From the NCBI GenBank assembly GCA_963678235.1, contig OY782766.1:558001-622000 (forward strand): a stretch of DNA of 64,000 bases. The letters run 5' to 3'. A program made the position numbers and the translations under genes. The stretch comes from JABMQB01 sp963678235. Its GTDB lineage: Bacteria; Bacteroidota; Bacteroidia; Bacteroidales; Prolixibacteraceae. Under the pieces are notes generated by a model. That model saw nothing but the letters and a program-made list of their open reading frames with translations, was not told the DNA's origin and searched no databases. This document shows, piece by piece, positions 45,215 through 54,214 of the stretch; positions within the stretch are counted from its first letter, which is position 1, and the number at the start of each line of letters is the position of its first letter.

Positions 45215-45425
45215 ACTTCCTAAGTTTGATTTTTCATATATTTTAAGGTTAACAAAAAGAACGAAAGAGTGGATTAAGGTTATTATGTACTTTGAGTCTT
45301 CGAACTCGTCAACAATGACAATCCCCACTCTTTCGCTACTTAAATACGATTAGTTCTTTGGGCATAAAGCCTGTTTTAAGGTTGTAGTATCCAAGTAGCC
45401 TTCGTTCTTTCAAAATTTCATTATT
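45215..45425 (+). ncRNA. candidate bridge RNA region of ISA-2
   Basis: A non-coding segment of 211 bp upstream of the transposase carries a perfect 11-bp stem, CGAAAGAGTGG at 45262-45272 with CCACTCTTTCG at 45325-45335. A second outer pairing is AAAGAAC with GTTCTTT. This fits an IS110-family bridge RNA by position and structure. Confidence 0.5.
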
Positions 45426-46394
45426 ATGACTAAAAGTACAAAATTTATTGGTATTGACATTTCAAAAAGAGTGTTTGATGTTTGGGGAAATGATATTGGG
45501 CATAAACGGTTTAAAAATACCCCTGAAGGGTTTGTTGAATTTTCGATGTTATTAAAAACAAGTAGCTGGTGTGTAATGGAATATACAGGAAGTTATTACC
45601 AACAACTGGCTATTTATTTATACGAGAATGATATCTCGGTATCTGTAATAAATCCTTTGGTTTTAAAGCGTTTCATTCAAATGAAACTTCAGCACAATAA
45701 GACAGACAAGGGTGATGCAAAGATGATTGCGCAGTATGCTCATGATCAGGGCGTGACGAAGTGGGTTCCCAGCCCTTCTTATATAGATAGGTGTAAAGAT
45801 ATGCACACTACAATAACCCTTTACTTTAAGCAAAATACAGCACTGAAGAACAAACTGATGAGCCTACAGGATAAAGGGGTAAAAGGAAAATTGCTTACCT
45901 CCATAAGAAGGCAAATCCGCCAAGTTAATGTTGAGATTAAGCTGCTTGAGAACGAGATCGAATTATTGATAAAACAGCATGAGAAAGAACTGCTAAGTAA
46001 CTTAACCTCTATCCCTGGAATAGGGAAGAAGACTGCTATTATGTTAATTGTCTGCACCAATGGGTTTAGTACCTTTGACAATGCCCGTCAGGTTTCTGCA
46101 TTTTTTGGTTTATCCCCGGTCGAAAGATCCTCAGGGACAAGTATCCGTGGACGTTCGCGGATATCAAAGAAAGGCAATCCAATAATGCGGAATTATTTAT
46201 TTATGTGCAGTTTTACTGCATCGTATAATAATCCCCAATGTAAAGCATTATATGATCGGATTGTAGCTAAAGGGAAGTCAAAGAAGCTAGCACTAATTGC
46301 AGTAACGAACAAGTTAATAAAGCAAGCATTTTCAATTGCCAAATCAGGAATTAAGTATAGCCCTGAATACAGGTCGGTATCATTACAAGCATAA
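45426..46394 (+). CDS. IS110-family DEDD transposase of ISA-2 (322 aa)
   Basis: Same enzyme as ISA-1 with a few substitutions (SIRRQ, SSGTS). Intact DEDD and C-terminal domains. Confidence 0.95.
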   Translation: MTKSTKFIGIDISKRVFDVWGNDIGHKRFKNTPEGFVEFSMLLKTSSWCVMEYTGSYYQQLAIYLYENDISVSVINPLVLKRFIQMKLQHNKTDKGDAKMIAQYAHDQGVTKWVPSPSYIDRCKDMHTTITLYFKQNTALKNKLMSLQDKGVKGKLLTSIRRQIRQVNVEIKLLENEIELLIKQHEKELLSNLTSIPGIGKKTAIMLIVCTNGFSTFDNARQVSAFFGLSPVERSSGTSIRGRSRISKKGNPIMRNYLFMCSFTASYNNPQCKALYDRIVAKGKSKKLALIAVTNKLIKQAFSIAKSGIKYSPEYRSVSLQA

Positions 46395-46518
46395 TTTTTC
46401 TTTTTGAACTTTCCTCCCAAAAATAAAAAGGGAATTCAAAAAGAAAAATAGTTGCAAAAAAGCTTGGTTTTTACCTTAGTTCTTTGTTAACGCTAGTATT
46501 TTTATTTTTTGTCATTTT

Positions 46519-47325
46519 TTAAATCATGTGACCATATTCGAGAAAATATACTATTTCACCTGTTTGAGTATCAACAAGTGTTTTTACAGTATTATCCCAA
46601 ATTATTACTTCCCAACATTCACGCATCTCAATTCCTAAATCAGATTGCAATGGATAAAATACTTTTCTAAAATTTTCTTTTTCTACGTTTGATAAATTTA
46701 AAGGTGTAATTTCTTTATGATTCTCATTGATATTTTTAACAGCGATATTTAAAGCATCTTGCTGATTTTTTATTTCTGTCGAAGGGACAAAAGTCTCAGG
46801 AAACCAACGACCACTAATTACCATTTGATTATTCTCTGTCGAAAAATAAAATGAAATTTGAGTTTGTTCAATATCTCTTTCCTCAAGGTTTGTTTGGCTA
46901 ACAGAAAAATATGGATAAGCATTTTCTCCATATTTAAAAAAGTCAAGTAAAGCAACATTAACTCCGCCAGTCAGTCGAATACTAAAATCTGTTCCAATGT
47001 TAATATTCTCAGGGTTTGAAATCCCCAAAAAATGTGAGTAAGTATTTACAATAAACGAAATATTGTTTTTCACCGTTGACGAGTCAAGCCCATTACTTAA
47101 ATCAAGAGGAACGTATCCCGATAAAATTCCAAAATCGTTTAATGTCAAACTTTCAACAGAATTGATTGTGTTGAATTTTTGAATTTCAGTTGACATTTCC
47201 TCCTGACTCAGTTCGGAATATACAAAAGGATATTCGGGACTCGGTTTGAGTTCATCAATTTCACTTTTATTACATCCTTGTGTAATAATGAAAAGTAGTA
47301 ATAGTCCTTTTAGTAGATTTTTCAT
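46519..47325 (-). CDS. putative lipoprotein, PepSY-like pattern uncertain (268 aa)
   Basis: The start at ATG 47325 gives MKNLLKGLLLLFIITQGCNK, a lipoprotein signal with the lipobox cysteine at residue 18. The upstream ATG at 47352 lies in the frame extension and is less likely. Beta-rich regions follow (FSIRLTGGVNVALLDFFKYG, QMVISGRWFPETFVPSTEI). The C-terminus (WEVIIWDNTVKTLVDTQTGE, IVYFLEYG) recalls PepSY-type repeats, but I do not recognise a family firmly. Likely exported and anchored. Confidence 0.65.
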   Translation of the reverse strand: MKNLLKGLLLLFIITQGCNKSEIDELKPSPEYPFVYSELSQEEMSTEIQKFNTINSVESLTLNDFGILSGYVPLDLSNGLDSSTVKNNISFIVNTYSHFLGISNPENINIGTDFSIRLTGGVNVALLDFFKYGENAYPYFSVSQTNLEERDIEQTQISFYFSTENNQMVISGRWFPETFVPSTEIKNQQDALNIAVKNINENHKEITPLNLSNVEKENFRKVFYPLQSDLGIEMRECWEVIIWDNTVKTLVDTQTGEIVYFLEYGHMI

Positions 47326-47362
47326 TTTTATTGTTTTTGGTTGTTTTTTCAATATTAGCGTT

Positions 47363-47487
47363 AACGGTCACTTGCAAGTTGTCGTTGCGGATTTCGAAGA
47401 GCGTCAGCGTCCGCAGGACGAAGACGGTCAAGAAAGGAGCAGAGACAACGCACACCACTGCACCCGCAATGCAATTTGCAATTTGTT
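47363..47487. repeat. attC-like repeat R18 (body type gamma)
   Basis: AACGG to TGTT, 125 bp. ACTTGCAAGTTGTCGTTGCGG pairs with the CCGCAATGCAATTTGCAA side. Arms: TAGCGTTAAC pairs with 46486; GTTATAGCCA pairs with 48677. Confidence 0.88.
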
Positions 47488-47499
47488 ATAGCCAGTTTT

Positions 47500-47985
47500 T
47501 TATATTTTATTTTCAATCAATTTCCATATAAAAGCTTGATATACAATATAACCCACTTTTCTTTGTTTGTTATTTTCTTTAACACCAGTGTATGGAACAT
47601 CAACAAAAAATGTACTATCATCTCTGATAATGATTTTTGAGAAAGCAAAACCATCCGTGTGCTCATGAAAGTGGTATCCTTCTCCATATTTTAAATTCAC
47701 AGGATTGATAATAAATTGACCATCAAATCCACTAATTTTTTTGTTTAGCGATTTCCCAGAAAAAATAATCTTATTTCCTCGTACTTTACAATTTATCTCT
47801 TGAATAGCATCCTCAGGAAATCGTTTCCAGAATGAGTGAAATGTTTTGTTATTATATTTTCGTTTTAAAAAATACCAATATCTGAATTGTTGAACCCCAT
47901 AAATAAGAATTAATGTGAAAAGGATATTAGCAATTATTCCTGTGATAATTGAACTCAATATATCGGGATGAATGCAAACGACCAT
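47500..47985 (-). CDS. membrane-anchored hypothetical protein (161 aa)
   Basis: One N-terminal hydrophobic segment (ILSSIITGIIANILFTLILI, about residues 9-28) is followed by a soluble beta-rich part (INCKVRGNKIIFSGKSLNKK, FAFSKIIIRDDSTFFVDVPY). It starts 2 bp after the upstream 218-aa gene, in the same cassette. Not recognised. Confidence 0.65.
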   Translation of the reverse strand: MVVCIHPDILSSIITGIIANILFTLILIYGVQQFRYWYFLKRKYNNKTFHSFWKRFPEDAIQEINCKVRGNKIIFSGKSLNKKISGFDGQFIINPVNLKYGEGYHFHEHTDGFAFSKIIIRDDSTFFVDVPYTGVKENNKQRKVGYIVYQAFIWKLIENKI

Positions 47986-47987
47986 AA

Positions 47988-48644
47988 TTATTGCATTTTA
48001 TTTTTCAATTTAAGTTCTTCAAATTTTTCTAATCCAATATTTATTAAACGTTGAATTATCTCTCCCAGATGATTTAAGATTTTGTCAAAACTTGTTACCA
48101 TTCCAATTGTATCAGACCAACAAATATTTATAATTGAATTAATTTGTTTTATAGAGTCATTATCACGATGAGCAATAGAAATATTCCTTATATCTTTCAA
48201 TGAATCAAAGTATTTGGTTTTATAAGCATTTAATTCACTTTTTACTTTTATTAATTCATTCGTAATATTTGAATCAGAGATTTTAGTAGTTACAAGATTT
48301 TTAAATTCTTTTCCTAATAGGTCAAATAAATCATTTATTGATTCATAAATTATCAAAGATGCTTGACGTGCATAATATCGCTTTTGCCACTCGTTTTCGG
48401 CTAACATTAAATCTTGTCCAACAATTTTAAAATCAAATGATATGATGTTAATGAATGCTGCGATATTCCAAATAAATTTTGTGTCCTCAAATTCATTGAA
48501 CTTTGCATGATTGATTCCTGTAAGAAGCAATTCAAGAGTTTTTTCTTGTGTATCAAAATTTTTCAGAAAAGTCAAGCGTAGGCTTTCTTTTTGATTTTGA
48601 ATATTCTCAAATAAAAAATGGTCAGTTTGATTTGTTTTATACAT
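47988..48644 (-). CDS. hypothetical helical protein (218 aa)
   Basis: Mostly helical, without membrane segments or enzyme motifs (LTFLKNFDTQEKTLELLLTG, YARQASLIIYESINDLFDLL, NISIAHRDNDSIKQINSIIN). The IAHRDND pattern resembles HEPN-like or AbiV-type helical proteins only loosely. It is probably co-translated with the membrane protein at 47500-47985, a layout seen in abortive-infection pairs; that is a guess. Confidence 0.6.
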   Translation of the reverse strand: MYKTNQTDHFLFENIQNQKESLRLTFLKNFDTQEKTLELLLTGINHAKFNEFEDTKFIWNIAAFINIISFDFKIVGQDLMLAENEWQKRYYARQASLIIYESINDLFDLLGKEFKNLVTTKISDSNITNELIKVKSELNAYKTKYFDSLKDIRNISIAHRDNDSIKQINSIINICWSDTIGMVTSFDKILNHLGEIIQRLINIGLEKFEELKLKNKMQ

Positions 48645-48674
48645 TGATTTTGCTGCTTTTTCAAAATTGGCTAT

Positions 48675-48795
48675 AACGGTGGCAATATGGCATGAAGCGG
48701 ATTGCTAGCGATTCACTATCAAACCGAGATGAAGTTGAAACGGGCTAAACCCTTTCCAATTAAGCACTTCACCGCTTTTTGCTATATTGCGTGTT
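48675..48795. repeat. attC-like repeat R19
   Basis: AACGG to TGTT, 121 bp. GCAATATGGCATGAAGCGG pairs with CCGCTTTTTGCTATATTGC. Arms: TGGCTATAAC pairs with 47485; GTTAGCACC pairs with 49644. Confidence 0.88.
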
Positions 48796-48806
48796 AGCAC
48801 CTGGCA

Positions 48807-49055
48807 TTAGTCTCCAGAATTTGAATTATTACTATTTTCTGTCGATGATGAGCTTTGTCCACTTGAACTATTTGAATCACCAGAAGTTTGGTTTTGTGTC
48901 GAACTAGTTGGCTGTGGTTGATTAGTCAATGCTTGTGGAATCGGTTGTACAGGCATCGCTTTTTCAAAAATCTGCTCACCTTGGATATTTTGTCCACCCT
49001 GTTCTGTTATCGGTTTACTTTGTTCATTTTGAACTGGTTTTTCTTCTTTTGCCAT
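48807..49055 (-). CDS. low-complexity Q/S/N-rich small protein (82 aa)
   Basis: The start at ATG 49055 gives MAKEEKPVQNEQSKPITEQG; the earlier ATG at 49088 lies in the end of the upstream gene. The rest is proline/glutamine rich (AMPVQPIPQALTNQPQP), then serine/asparagine/glycine rich. It is probably disordered. It follows the membrane gene at 49060 in the same cassette, so a secreted or membrane-linked partner is possible. Confidence 0.5.
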   Translation of the reverse strand: MAKEEKPVQNEQSKPITEQGGQNIQGEQIFEKAMPVQPIPQALTNQPQPTSSTQNQTSGDSNSSSGQSSSSTENSNNSNSGD

Positions 49056-49059
49056 AATC

Positions 49060-49608
49060 TTAATTTTTAATGATTTTACATGTGTCAATATAAAGACAGT
49101 TTTTTACTTCTCCGTTAATCTTGATTGATGTACTGTCGTTCAAAGTCTTTTCTATTAGTATACTACTTGCTTGAGGTTTTTCTTCTTTCTTATTCGCAGA
49201 ATTCATATTAATCATGGTGAAGGTAATTAGTAATCCTATTCCAATCACAAGAGTTGCGATGATTACTTTGTTTATTCCGCTAATCCAATCGCTGTCTTGA
49301 ACATTAAAATCATTTTGCTCAATTCTTTTAATTCTAGCCATTATCAGTCTCGATGAAATGTAATGAGCTACAAAACCTATTAAAATTGTAAGTCCAAATA
49401 GAACTAGAGAGATATAATAAAGAATCAGACATACAGCTTCATTAATCGGTACAATATCTTTTAAAAAAGTCAGACTAATAGCCAATGCACCACTGCTCAA
49501 ATAAAGTGCCTGTGTATCAAATTTCTGAATTCCATAACGATAATCAGCATACAAATCTTTGATGTATTCTCGTTTTATTTCCTCAATATTTTGATTATTA
49601 TCTGGCAT
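49060..49608 (-). CDS. small membrane protein (182 aa)
   Basis: Three hydrophobic segments are seen at about residues 35-52, 60-85 and 113-130 (LYLSSGALAISLTFLKDI, AVCLILYYISLVLFGLTILI, VIIATLVIGIGLLITFTMI). A C-terminal soluble tail carries a cysteine pair (CLYIDTCKI). The pattern resembles small 4TM/SLATT-type effectors loosely. It overlaps the longer reading of the downstream low-complexity gene. Confidence 0.65.
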   Translation of the reverse strand: MPDNNQNIEEIKREYIKDLYADYRYGIQKFDTQALYLSSGALAISLTFLKDIVPINEAVCLILYYISLVLFGLTILIGFVAHYISSRLIMARIKRIEQNDFNVQDSDWISGINKVIIATLVIGIGLLITFTMINMNSANKKEEKPQASSILIEKTLNDSTSIKINGEVKNCLYIDTCKIIKN

Positions 49609-49641
49609 ATGTTAATGTTTTACGTGTTTTTGCTTGGTGCT

Positions 49642-49755
49642 AACGGTTGGTACATGTTGCGGAGCGGATTTCGGAGCGCGTTCCTGTCCGCGAGGACGGA
49701 ACGATGATGCGAGAGCCGCAGTTACAAACAGCACCAACCCCGCTCTGAAATATGT
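49642..49755. repeat. attC-like repeat R20, right arm displaced by ISA-3 (body type delta)
   Basis: AACGG at 49642; body runs to CTGAAATATGT where ISA-3 begins; closing GTT at 51027. Nearly the same as R17 with the IS at the same position. Left arm GGTGCTAAC pairs with 48793. Confidence 0.85.
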
Positions 49756-49966
49756 TCTTCCTAAGTTTGATTTTTCATATATTTCAAGGTTAACAAAAAG
49801 AACGAAAGAGTGGATTAAGGTTATTATGTACTTTGAGTCTTCGAACTCGTCAACAATGACAATCCCCACTCTTTCGCTACTTAAATACGATTAGTTCTTT
49901 GGGCATAAAGCCTGTTTTAAGGTTGTAGTATCCAAGTAGCCTTCGTTCTTTCAAAATTTCATTATT
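49756..49966 (+). ncRNA. candidate bridge RNA region of ISA-3
   Basis: Same upstream non-coding segment and 11-bp stem as ISA-2. Confidence 0.5.
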
Positions 49967-50935
49967 ATGACTAAAAGTACAAAATTTATTGGTATTGACA
50001 TTTCAAAAAGAGTGTTTGATGTTTGGGGAAATGATATTGGGCATAAACGGTTTAAAAATACCCCTGAAGGGTTTGTTGAATTTTCGATGTTATTAAAAAC
50101 AAGTAGCTGGTGTGTAATGGAATATACAGGAAGTTATTACCAACAACTGGCTATTTATTTATACGAGAATGATATCTCGGTATCTGTAATAAATCCTTTG
50201 GTTTTAAAGCGTTTCATTCAAATGAAACTTCAGCACAATAAGACAGACAAGGGTGATGCAAAGATGATTGCGCAGTATGCTCATGATCAGGGCGTGACGA
50301 AGTGGGTTCCCAGCCCTTCTTATATAGATAGGTGTAAAGATATGCACACTACAATAACTCTTTACTTTAAGCAAAATACAGCACTGAAGAACAAACTGAT
50401 GAGCCTACAAGATAAAGGGGTAAAAGGAAAATTGCTTACCTCCATAAAAAGGCAAATCCGCCAAGTTAATGTTGAGATTAAACTGCTTGAGAACGAGATC
50501 GAATTATTGATAAAACAGCATGAGAAAGAACTGCTAAGTAACTTAACCTCTATCCCTGGAATAGGGAAGAAGACTGCTATTATGTTAATTGTCTGCACCA
50601 ATGGGTTTAGTACCTTTGATAATGCCCGTCAGGTTTCAGCATTTTTTGGTTTATCCCCGGTCGAAAGATCCTCAGGGACAAGTATCCGTGGACGTTCGCG
50701 AATATCAAAGAAAGGCAATCCAATAATGCGGAATTATTTATTTATGTGCAGTTTTACTGCATCGTATAATAATCCCCAATGTAAAGCATTATATGATCGG
50801 ATTGTAGCTAAAGGGAAGTCAAAGAAGCTAGCACTAATTGCAGTAACGAACAAGTTAATAAAGCAAGCATTTTCAATTGCCAAATCAGGAATTAAGTATA
50901 GCCCTGAATACAGGTCGGTATCATTACAAGCATAA
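49967..50935 (+). CDS. IS110-family DEDD transposase of ISA-3 (322 aa)
   Basis: Same enzyme as ISA-1, with GTS instead of GAS. Intact. Confidence 0.95.
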   Translation: MTKSTKFIGIDISKRVFDVWGNDIGHKRFKNTPEGFVEFSMLLKTSSWCVMEYTGSYYQQLAIYLYENDISVSVINPLVLKRFIQMKLQHNKTDKGDAKMIAQYAHDQGVTKWVPSPSYIDRCKDMHTTITLYFKQNTALKNKLMSLQDKGVKGKLLTSIKRQIRQVNVEIKLLENEIELLIKQHEKELLSNLTSIPGIGKKTAIMLIVCTNGFSTFDNARQVSAFFGLSPVERSSGTSIRGRSRISKKGNPIMRNYLFMCSFTASYNNPQCKALYDRIVAKGKSKKLALIAVTNKLIKQAFSIAKSGIKYSPEYRSVSLQA

Positions 50936-51027
50936 TTTTTCTTTTTGAACTTTCCTCCCAAAAATAAAAAGGGAATTCAAAAAGAAAAATAGTTGCAAAA
51001 AAGCTTGGTTTTTACCTTAGTTCTTTG

Positions 51028-52578
51028 TTAGCGCAAGTTATTTATCAATTTGTCTTTAATTTGTTCTCTTAATTTTTCCCCATCACTAGGGAAATGCGCC
51101 TTTGATTCTACAATTTCACCTTTGTCGTTAATTAGCATAAAAGTTGGAAATCCCGTTATTTCTCCTCCATGTTTTTTCAGGTCATTTTTCAAATTATCAC
51201 CAATCATTAAATGACTACCTACTAACTCATAAGCAGCAATTATTTTTTTCCATTTTTCTCTGTCAGGGTTATATTCATATGCAGCATATACCATCTCAAT
51301 CTCATTCTCGTCTAGAAACGTTTTCAAAGAGTCTTTGTATTTGAATTGATATTTGCATGGTCCACACCAAGTCCCCCAGAAATCAATTAGTGCGGGTTTA
51401 TTATTTAGTTTACTCAATAATTGAGAATATGCCTGTATTGGTTCTTGTTCATCTAAGAAAATAACATCATCTTGTAATTCTCTTAGTGAAAGGCTATCAA
51501 ATGCTTCAGACCTTGGAATCAAAATATTCTCCAATAAATCTCCATAAATTGTTTGTTTCATATCAGGATTATTATCCAGAAAATCCTTTGCTGATTTTGA
51601 AGCCTCCAACTTAAGAGAACCTACATTGTTAACTGCATTTTTAGCTTTATAATTTTTATAAACTTCAGGAGAAATATCTAGTTTAATATCCTCAATTCCT
51701 GATGAACGCCAATCAGTTCCTTTTTTAGGTACAGAAAAACTGCCATTTTTAAAACTTTCAAGGTAATTAAGATAGACATCAATAAATCGCTCAGATACAA
51801 ATAAATCTTCAAGTCTTTTCCCTTTTACAGGATAAAGTTGGAATAATTGCTTGTAAACATCAATTAACTGATTATTTATTAATGAATCTTTTATTTCAAA
51901 TCTCCGCTTATAAAACCAGCTAGACTCAATTGTACTAGCCAGTCTGTAGGCATTAAAATATTCAACATTCAATTTTGCAATTTCAAAGAATTCTTTGTCA
52001 ATTTCTCCTTTACTTAAAAGGTTGGCATAAATTTCTACCTGCCTATTTGTCCTGTCAGCCAATTTTATAAGTAAAGAGTCTGGTTTTAATAAGTCCCACT
52101 CTTCTCTATAGAGCCACCCCTGCGTTCCATTGTCAAATAAATTGTAATACACTTGCCCCATATCCATTCTATAATTTATCAGTTGGTCGCCATTGTCTAT
52201 TTTCCAACTAAAAATATCAGGGCTGTAAGGAACATTGTAGTCAGCGTATTTATGGCTTTTGCAAATAATTGAGTATTTGTTACCAGGTTGTAGGATAAGC
52301 CTTGCCTCATAAAACTCGCTTTTTTCATCTTTATTCCGATAGTGAAATCCAAAGAATTTAGTGGAGTCAATATTTTTTAGAATAACAATTCGTCCTAAAC
52401 TATCTGGTTTTATGGTATTGTAATTTCTTACATTGTTCGAATTAGAAATTGAATACTTGAATGGAGAAATTCCATCGTATCCAATTAATTGAATTTCAAT
52501 TCTAACATAATGGTTTTGACTCCAACCAAATGATATTGATATCAGTGATATTATTAATATGAGAGTGAGTTTTTTCAT
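51028..52578 (-). CDS. exported thioredoxin-domain protein, TlpA-like (516 aa)
   Basis: A signal peptide starts at ATG 52578 (MKKLTLILIISLISISFGWS); the frame extends to 52701 only through repeat R21. A DUF4369-like beta domain (YDGISPFKYSISNSNNVRNY, IVILKNID) is followed by a long helical middle and a C-terminal thioredoxin domain (IDFWGTWCGPCKYQF, TFMLINDKGEIVE). The protein likely works in the periplasm in disulfide exchange. The TAA stop at 51028 is supplied by the GTTAGCG cassette end. ISA-3 lies downstream. Confidence 0.88.
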   Translation of the reverse strand: MKKLTLILIISLISISFGWSQNHYVRIEIQLIGYDGISPFKYSISNSNNVRNYNTIKPDSLGRIVILKNIDSTKFFGFHYRNKDEKSEFYEARLILQPGNKYSIICKSHKYADYNVPYSPDIFSWKIDNGDQLINYRMDMGQVYYNLFDNGTQGWLYREEWDLLKPDSLLIKLADRTNRQVEIYANLLSKGEIDKEFFEIAKLNVEYFNAYRLASTIESSWFYKRRFEIKDSLINNQLIDVYKQLFQLYPVKGKRLEDLFVSERFIDVYLNYLESFKNGSFSVPKKGTDWRSSGIEDIKLDISPEVYKNYKAKNAVNNVGSLKLEASKSAKDFLDNNPDMKQTIYGDLLENILIPRSEAFDSLSLRELQDDVIFLDEQEPIQAYSQLLSKLNNKPALIDFWGTWCGPCKYQFKYKDSLKTFLDENEIEMVYAAYEYNPDREKWKKIIAAYELVGSHLMIGDNLKNDLKKHGGEITGFPTFMLINDKGEIVESKAHFPSDGEKLREQIKDKLINNLR

Positions 52579-52594
52579 TTTTATAATTTGCGCT

Positions 52595-52718
52595 AACGGT
52601 AAATTGTATGAGTAGTGGCAGATTGCGTGGCACTTCCCTGTCAAACCGCTACGCAGCTTGAGCGGGATATAAACCTTGATATTTAGCATTTTACCTGCCA
52701 TTACTTATACAAAGTGTT
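52595..52718. repeat. attC-like repeat R21 (body type beta)
   Basis: AACGG to TGTT, 124 bp; close to R6 and R13. Arms: TTGCGCTAAC pairs with 51027; GTTAGCGTTTCG pairs with AACGCTAAC at 61141. Confidence 0.88.
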
Positions 52719-52885
52719 AGCGTTTCGTACTTTATCTTCCCTTCGTCTGTGCGATGGGGCAGGCAAGCTCTTTGGCTGGTTTTGGTTGTGTGTTGGCAAG
52801 TGCGACCAGACAATGTGCTTGAATGCGAAGGGCGGGCAATCATGTCTGAGTCCATATTGAATCATTTATGAGCCAATTGAGCCAA

Positions 52886-54214
52886 TTATGAGCCAATCAG
52901 TTTATACGATGTTCCTGCTCCAACTTCTCCTGACCTTTCTAACAGCTTGAATTTTTCAATTAATTCTGTCAAGTCCCGTGTTGCTGTTGCTTTTGATACT
53001 TCGCATATTTCCTGGTAAATCTTATTCGTTATACTTTTATTTTCTTTAAGGTATTCTACAGCCTTTATTTGCCTTGCACTTAATCCAATTTCAATTAGAT
53101 TTTTTTCGTTAAACTGATTCTTTAAAATTGTCACACTAATTCCGCCTGACGAATATTCAATTATTGGTTCTGGCAGTCCAGCTTTTTTACACTCATTAAT
53201 AATCTTGATTGTTCCACGTCCCCATGCTTCAATTAGTCCACCTTTAAAAAATGAACTTGCAAGAATTGGGTTATGAGGACGAGATGAATGTTTCTTCTTT
53301 AAGTCCTCAAATGTTAAGTCTTCCGGCAGTGAACCTTCATTCCATACAATGAGTTTATCGTCGTAAACACTAATTTGGACTGGCGCACCCATATAATCTC
53401 GGTGAACAATCGCATTCAAAATTACCTCACGAATAGCTTCGTAAGGATACTCCCAGCTTTCCACACGCTGTAATCCTTTGTACGAAATTGGAGAAACGAA
53501 GAATTTTCGGTCAAGAACTTCTAGGGTTTTATCAGGCAATTGAAACGCGTTTCCTTCAATTACTTCCTGAAAACGTAAGTCATCGTCTGTTTGTCCAAAC
53601 CGCCCTATTTTTACGAAAGCATTTATGAAAAACTTGCATGGATTCTTCCCAAACAAAAGAATTGCTGAACGTTTTAGATTACCATCCTCCAATAAAAGTA
53701 AGTTGTCAAGAATTTGCTCAATATTTTCTTCATCAGCAATAAACGGCAATCTTTTGCTTGTAGCTGCACCTTTCTTAAAGGCTTCAATCGCTGAAATGTC
53801 AATATCATCAAGCTTGGCACGTGGTTCAACGACATCATCCCATGTTTTGCCAGCCTTCTTTAAAAGAAGTTTGTTGAGTGCGTTCCCTTTGAGTTCTTGC
53901 TTTGTACTCCCACTTCGGTAATGATATTTGCCCTGATAGGAGATTAGTACATCGTATGGTTTTACATCAATTTCAATGTAATCTTTTCCATCTTCCTCTT
54001 TTAAATCGACATCGCATATAATTCCAAGTTGTGTTTGAATTTTGTTGGGAATATCTTCCATTAATCGCTTTGCCTTTGCAACACCGACAATTTCTCCACT
54101 GTCATTTTTGCCAATGATAATTTTTCCACCTTTGGCGTTGGCAAAACCGCAAATCCATTTGAGATATTCATCCCTCCAACTTTCTTTCCATTCTATATTT
54201 TGACTCTCTGGCAT
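52886..54214 (-). CDS. AlbA_2/Schlafen-type ATP-binding regulator (442 aa)
   Basis: The N-terminal AlbA_2 (Schlafen-like) domain begins ESQNIEWKESWRDEYLKWIC and continues GFANAKGGKIIIGKNDSGEI. A HATPase_c_4 domain has ILNAIVHRDYMGAPVQISVY and FFKGGLIEAWGRGTIKIINE. A C-terminal winged helix (LTELIEKFKLLERSGEVG) follows. Proteins of this layout are annotated as transcriptional regulators or RecG-like. It abuts the stop of the primase-helicase gene (next base), so it is the last gene of the four-gene operon. The 170 bp between its stop and repeat R21 hold only GC-richer sequence and three GAGCCAAT copies. Confidence 0.88.
   Translation of the reverse strand: MPESQNIEWKESWRDEYLKWICGFANAKGGKIIIGKNDSGEIVGVAKAKRLMEDIPNKIQTQLGIICDVDLKEEDGKDYIEIDVKPYDVLISYQGKYHYRSGSTKQELKGNALNKLLLKKAGKTWDDVVEPRAKLDDIDISAIEAFKKGAATSKRLPFIADEENIEQILDNLLLLEDGNLKRSAILLFGKNPCKFFINAFVKIGRFGQTDDDLRFQEVIEGNAFQLPDKTLEVLDRKFFVSPISYKGLQRVESWEYPYEAIREVILNAIVHRDYMGAPVQISVYDDKLIVWNEGSLPEDLTFEDLKKKHSSRPHNPILASSFFKGGLIEAWGRGTIKIINECKKAGLPEPIIEYSSGGISVTILKNQFNEKNLIEIGLSARQIKAVEYLKENKSITNKIYQEICEVSKATATRDLTELIEKFKLLERSGEVGAGTSYKLIGS

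Larger units (their letters stand above)
45215..46485 (+). mobile_element. ISA-2, IS110-family insertion sequence (1271 bp)
   Basis: Left end ACTTCCTAAGTTTGA follows the repeat sequence GAAATATGT; right end TTAGTTCTTT precedes GTTAACG. No inverted repeats. The complementary ISA-3 has the same length and the same repeat-internal position. Confidence 0.9.
49756..51026 (+). mobile_element. ISA-3, IS110-family insertion sequence (1271 bp)
   Basis: Same length and ends as ISA-2, inserted at the same base of a delta-type repeat. Confidence 0.9.

Noticed and set aside
47988..48644. AbiV- or HEPN-type toxin
   Set aside because: Only a loose helical pattern; no RxxxxH motif could be placed with confidence, so it is listed as hypothetical.
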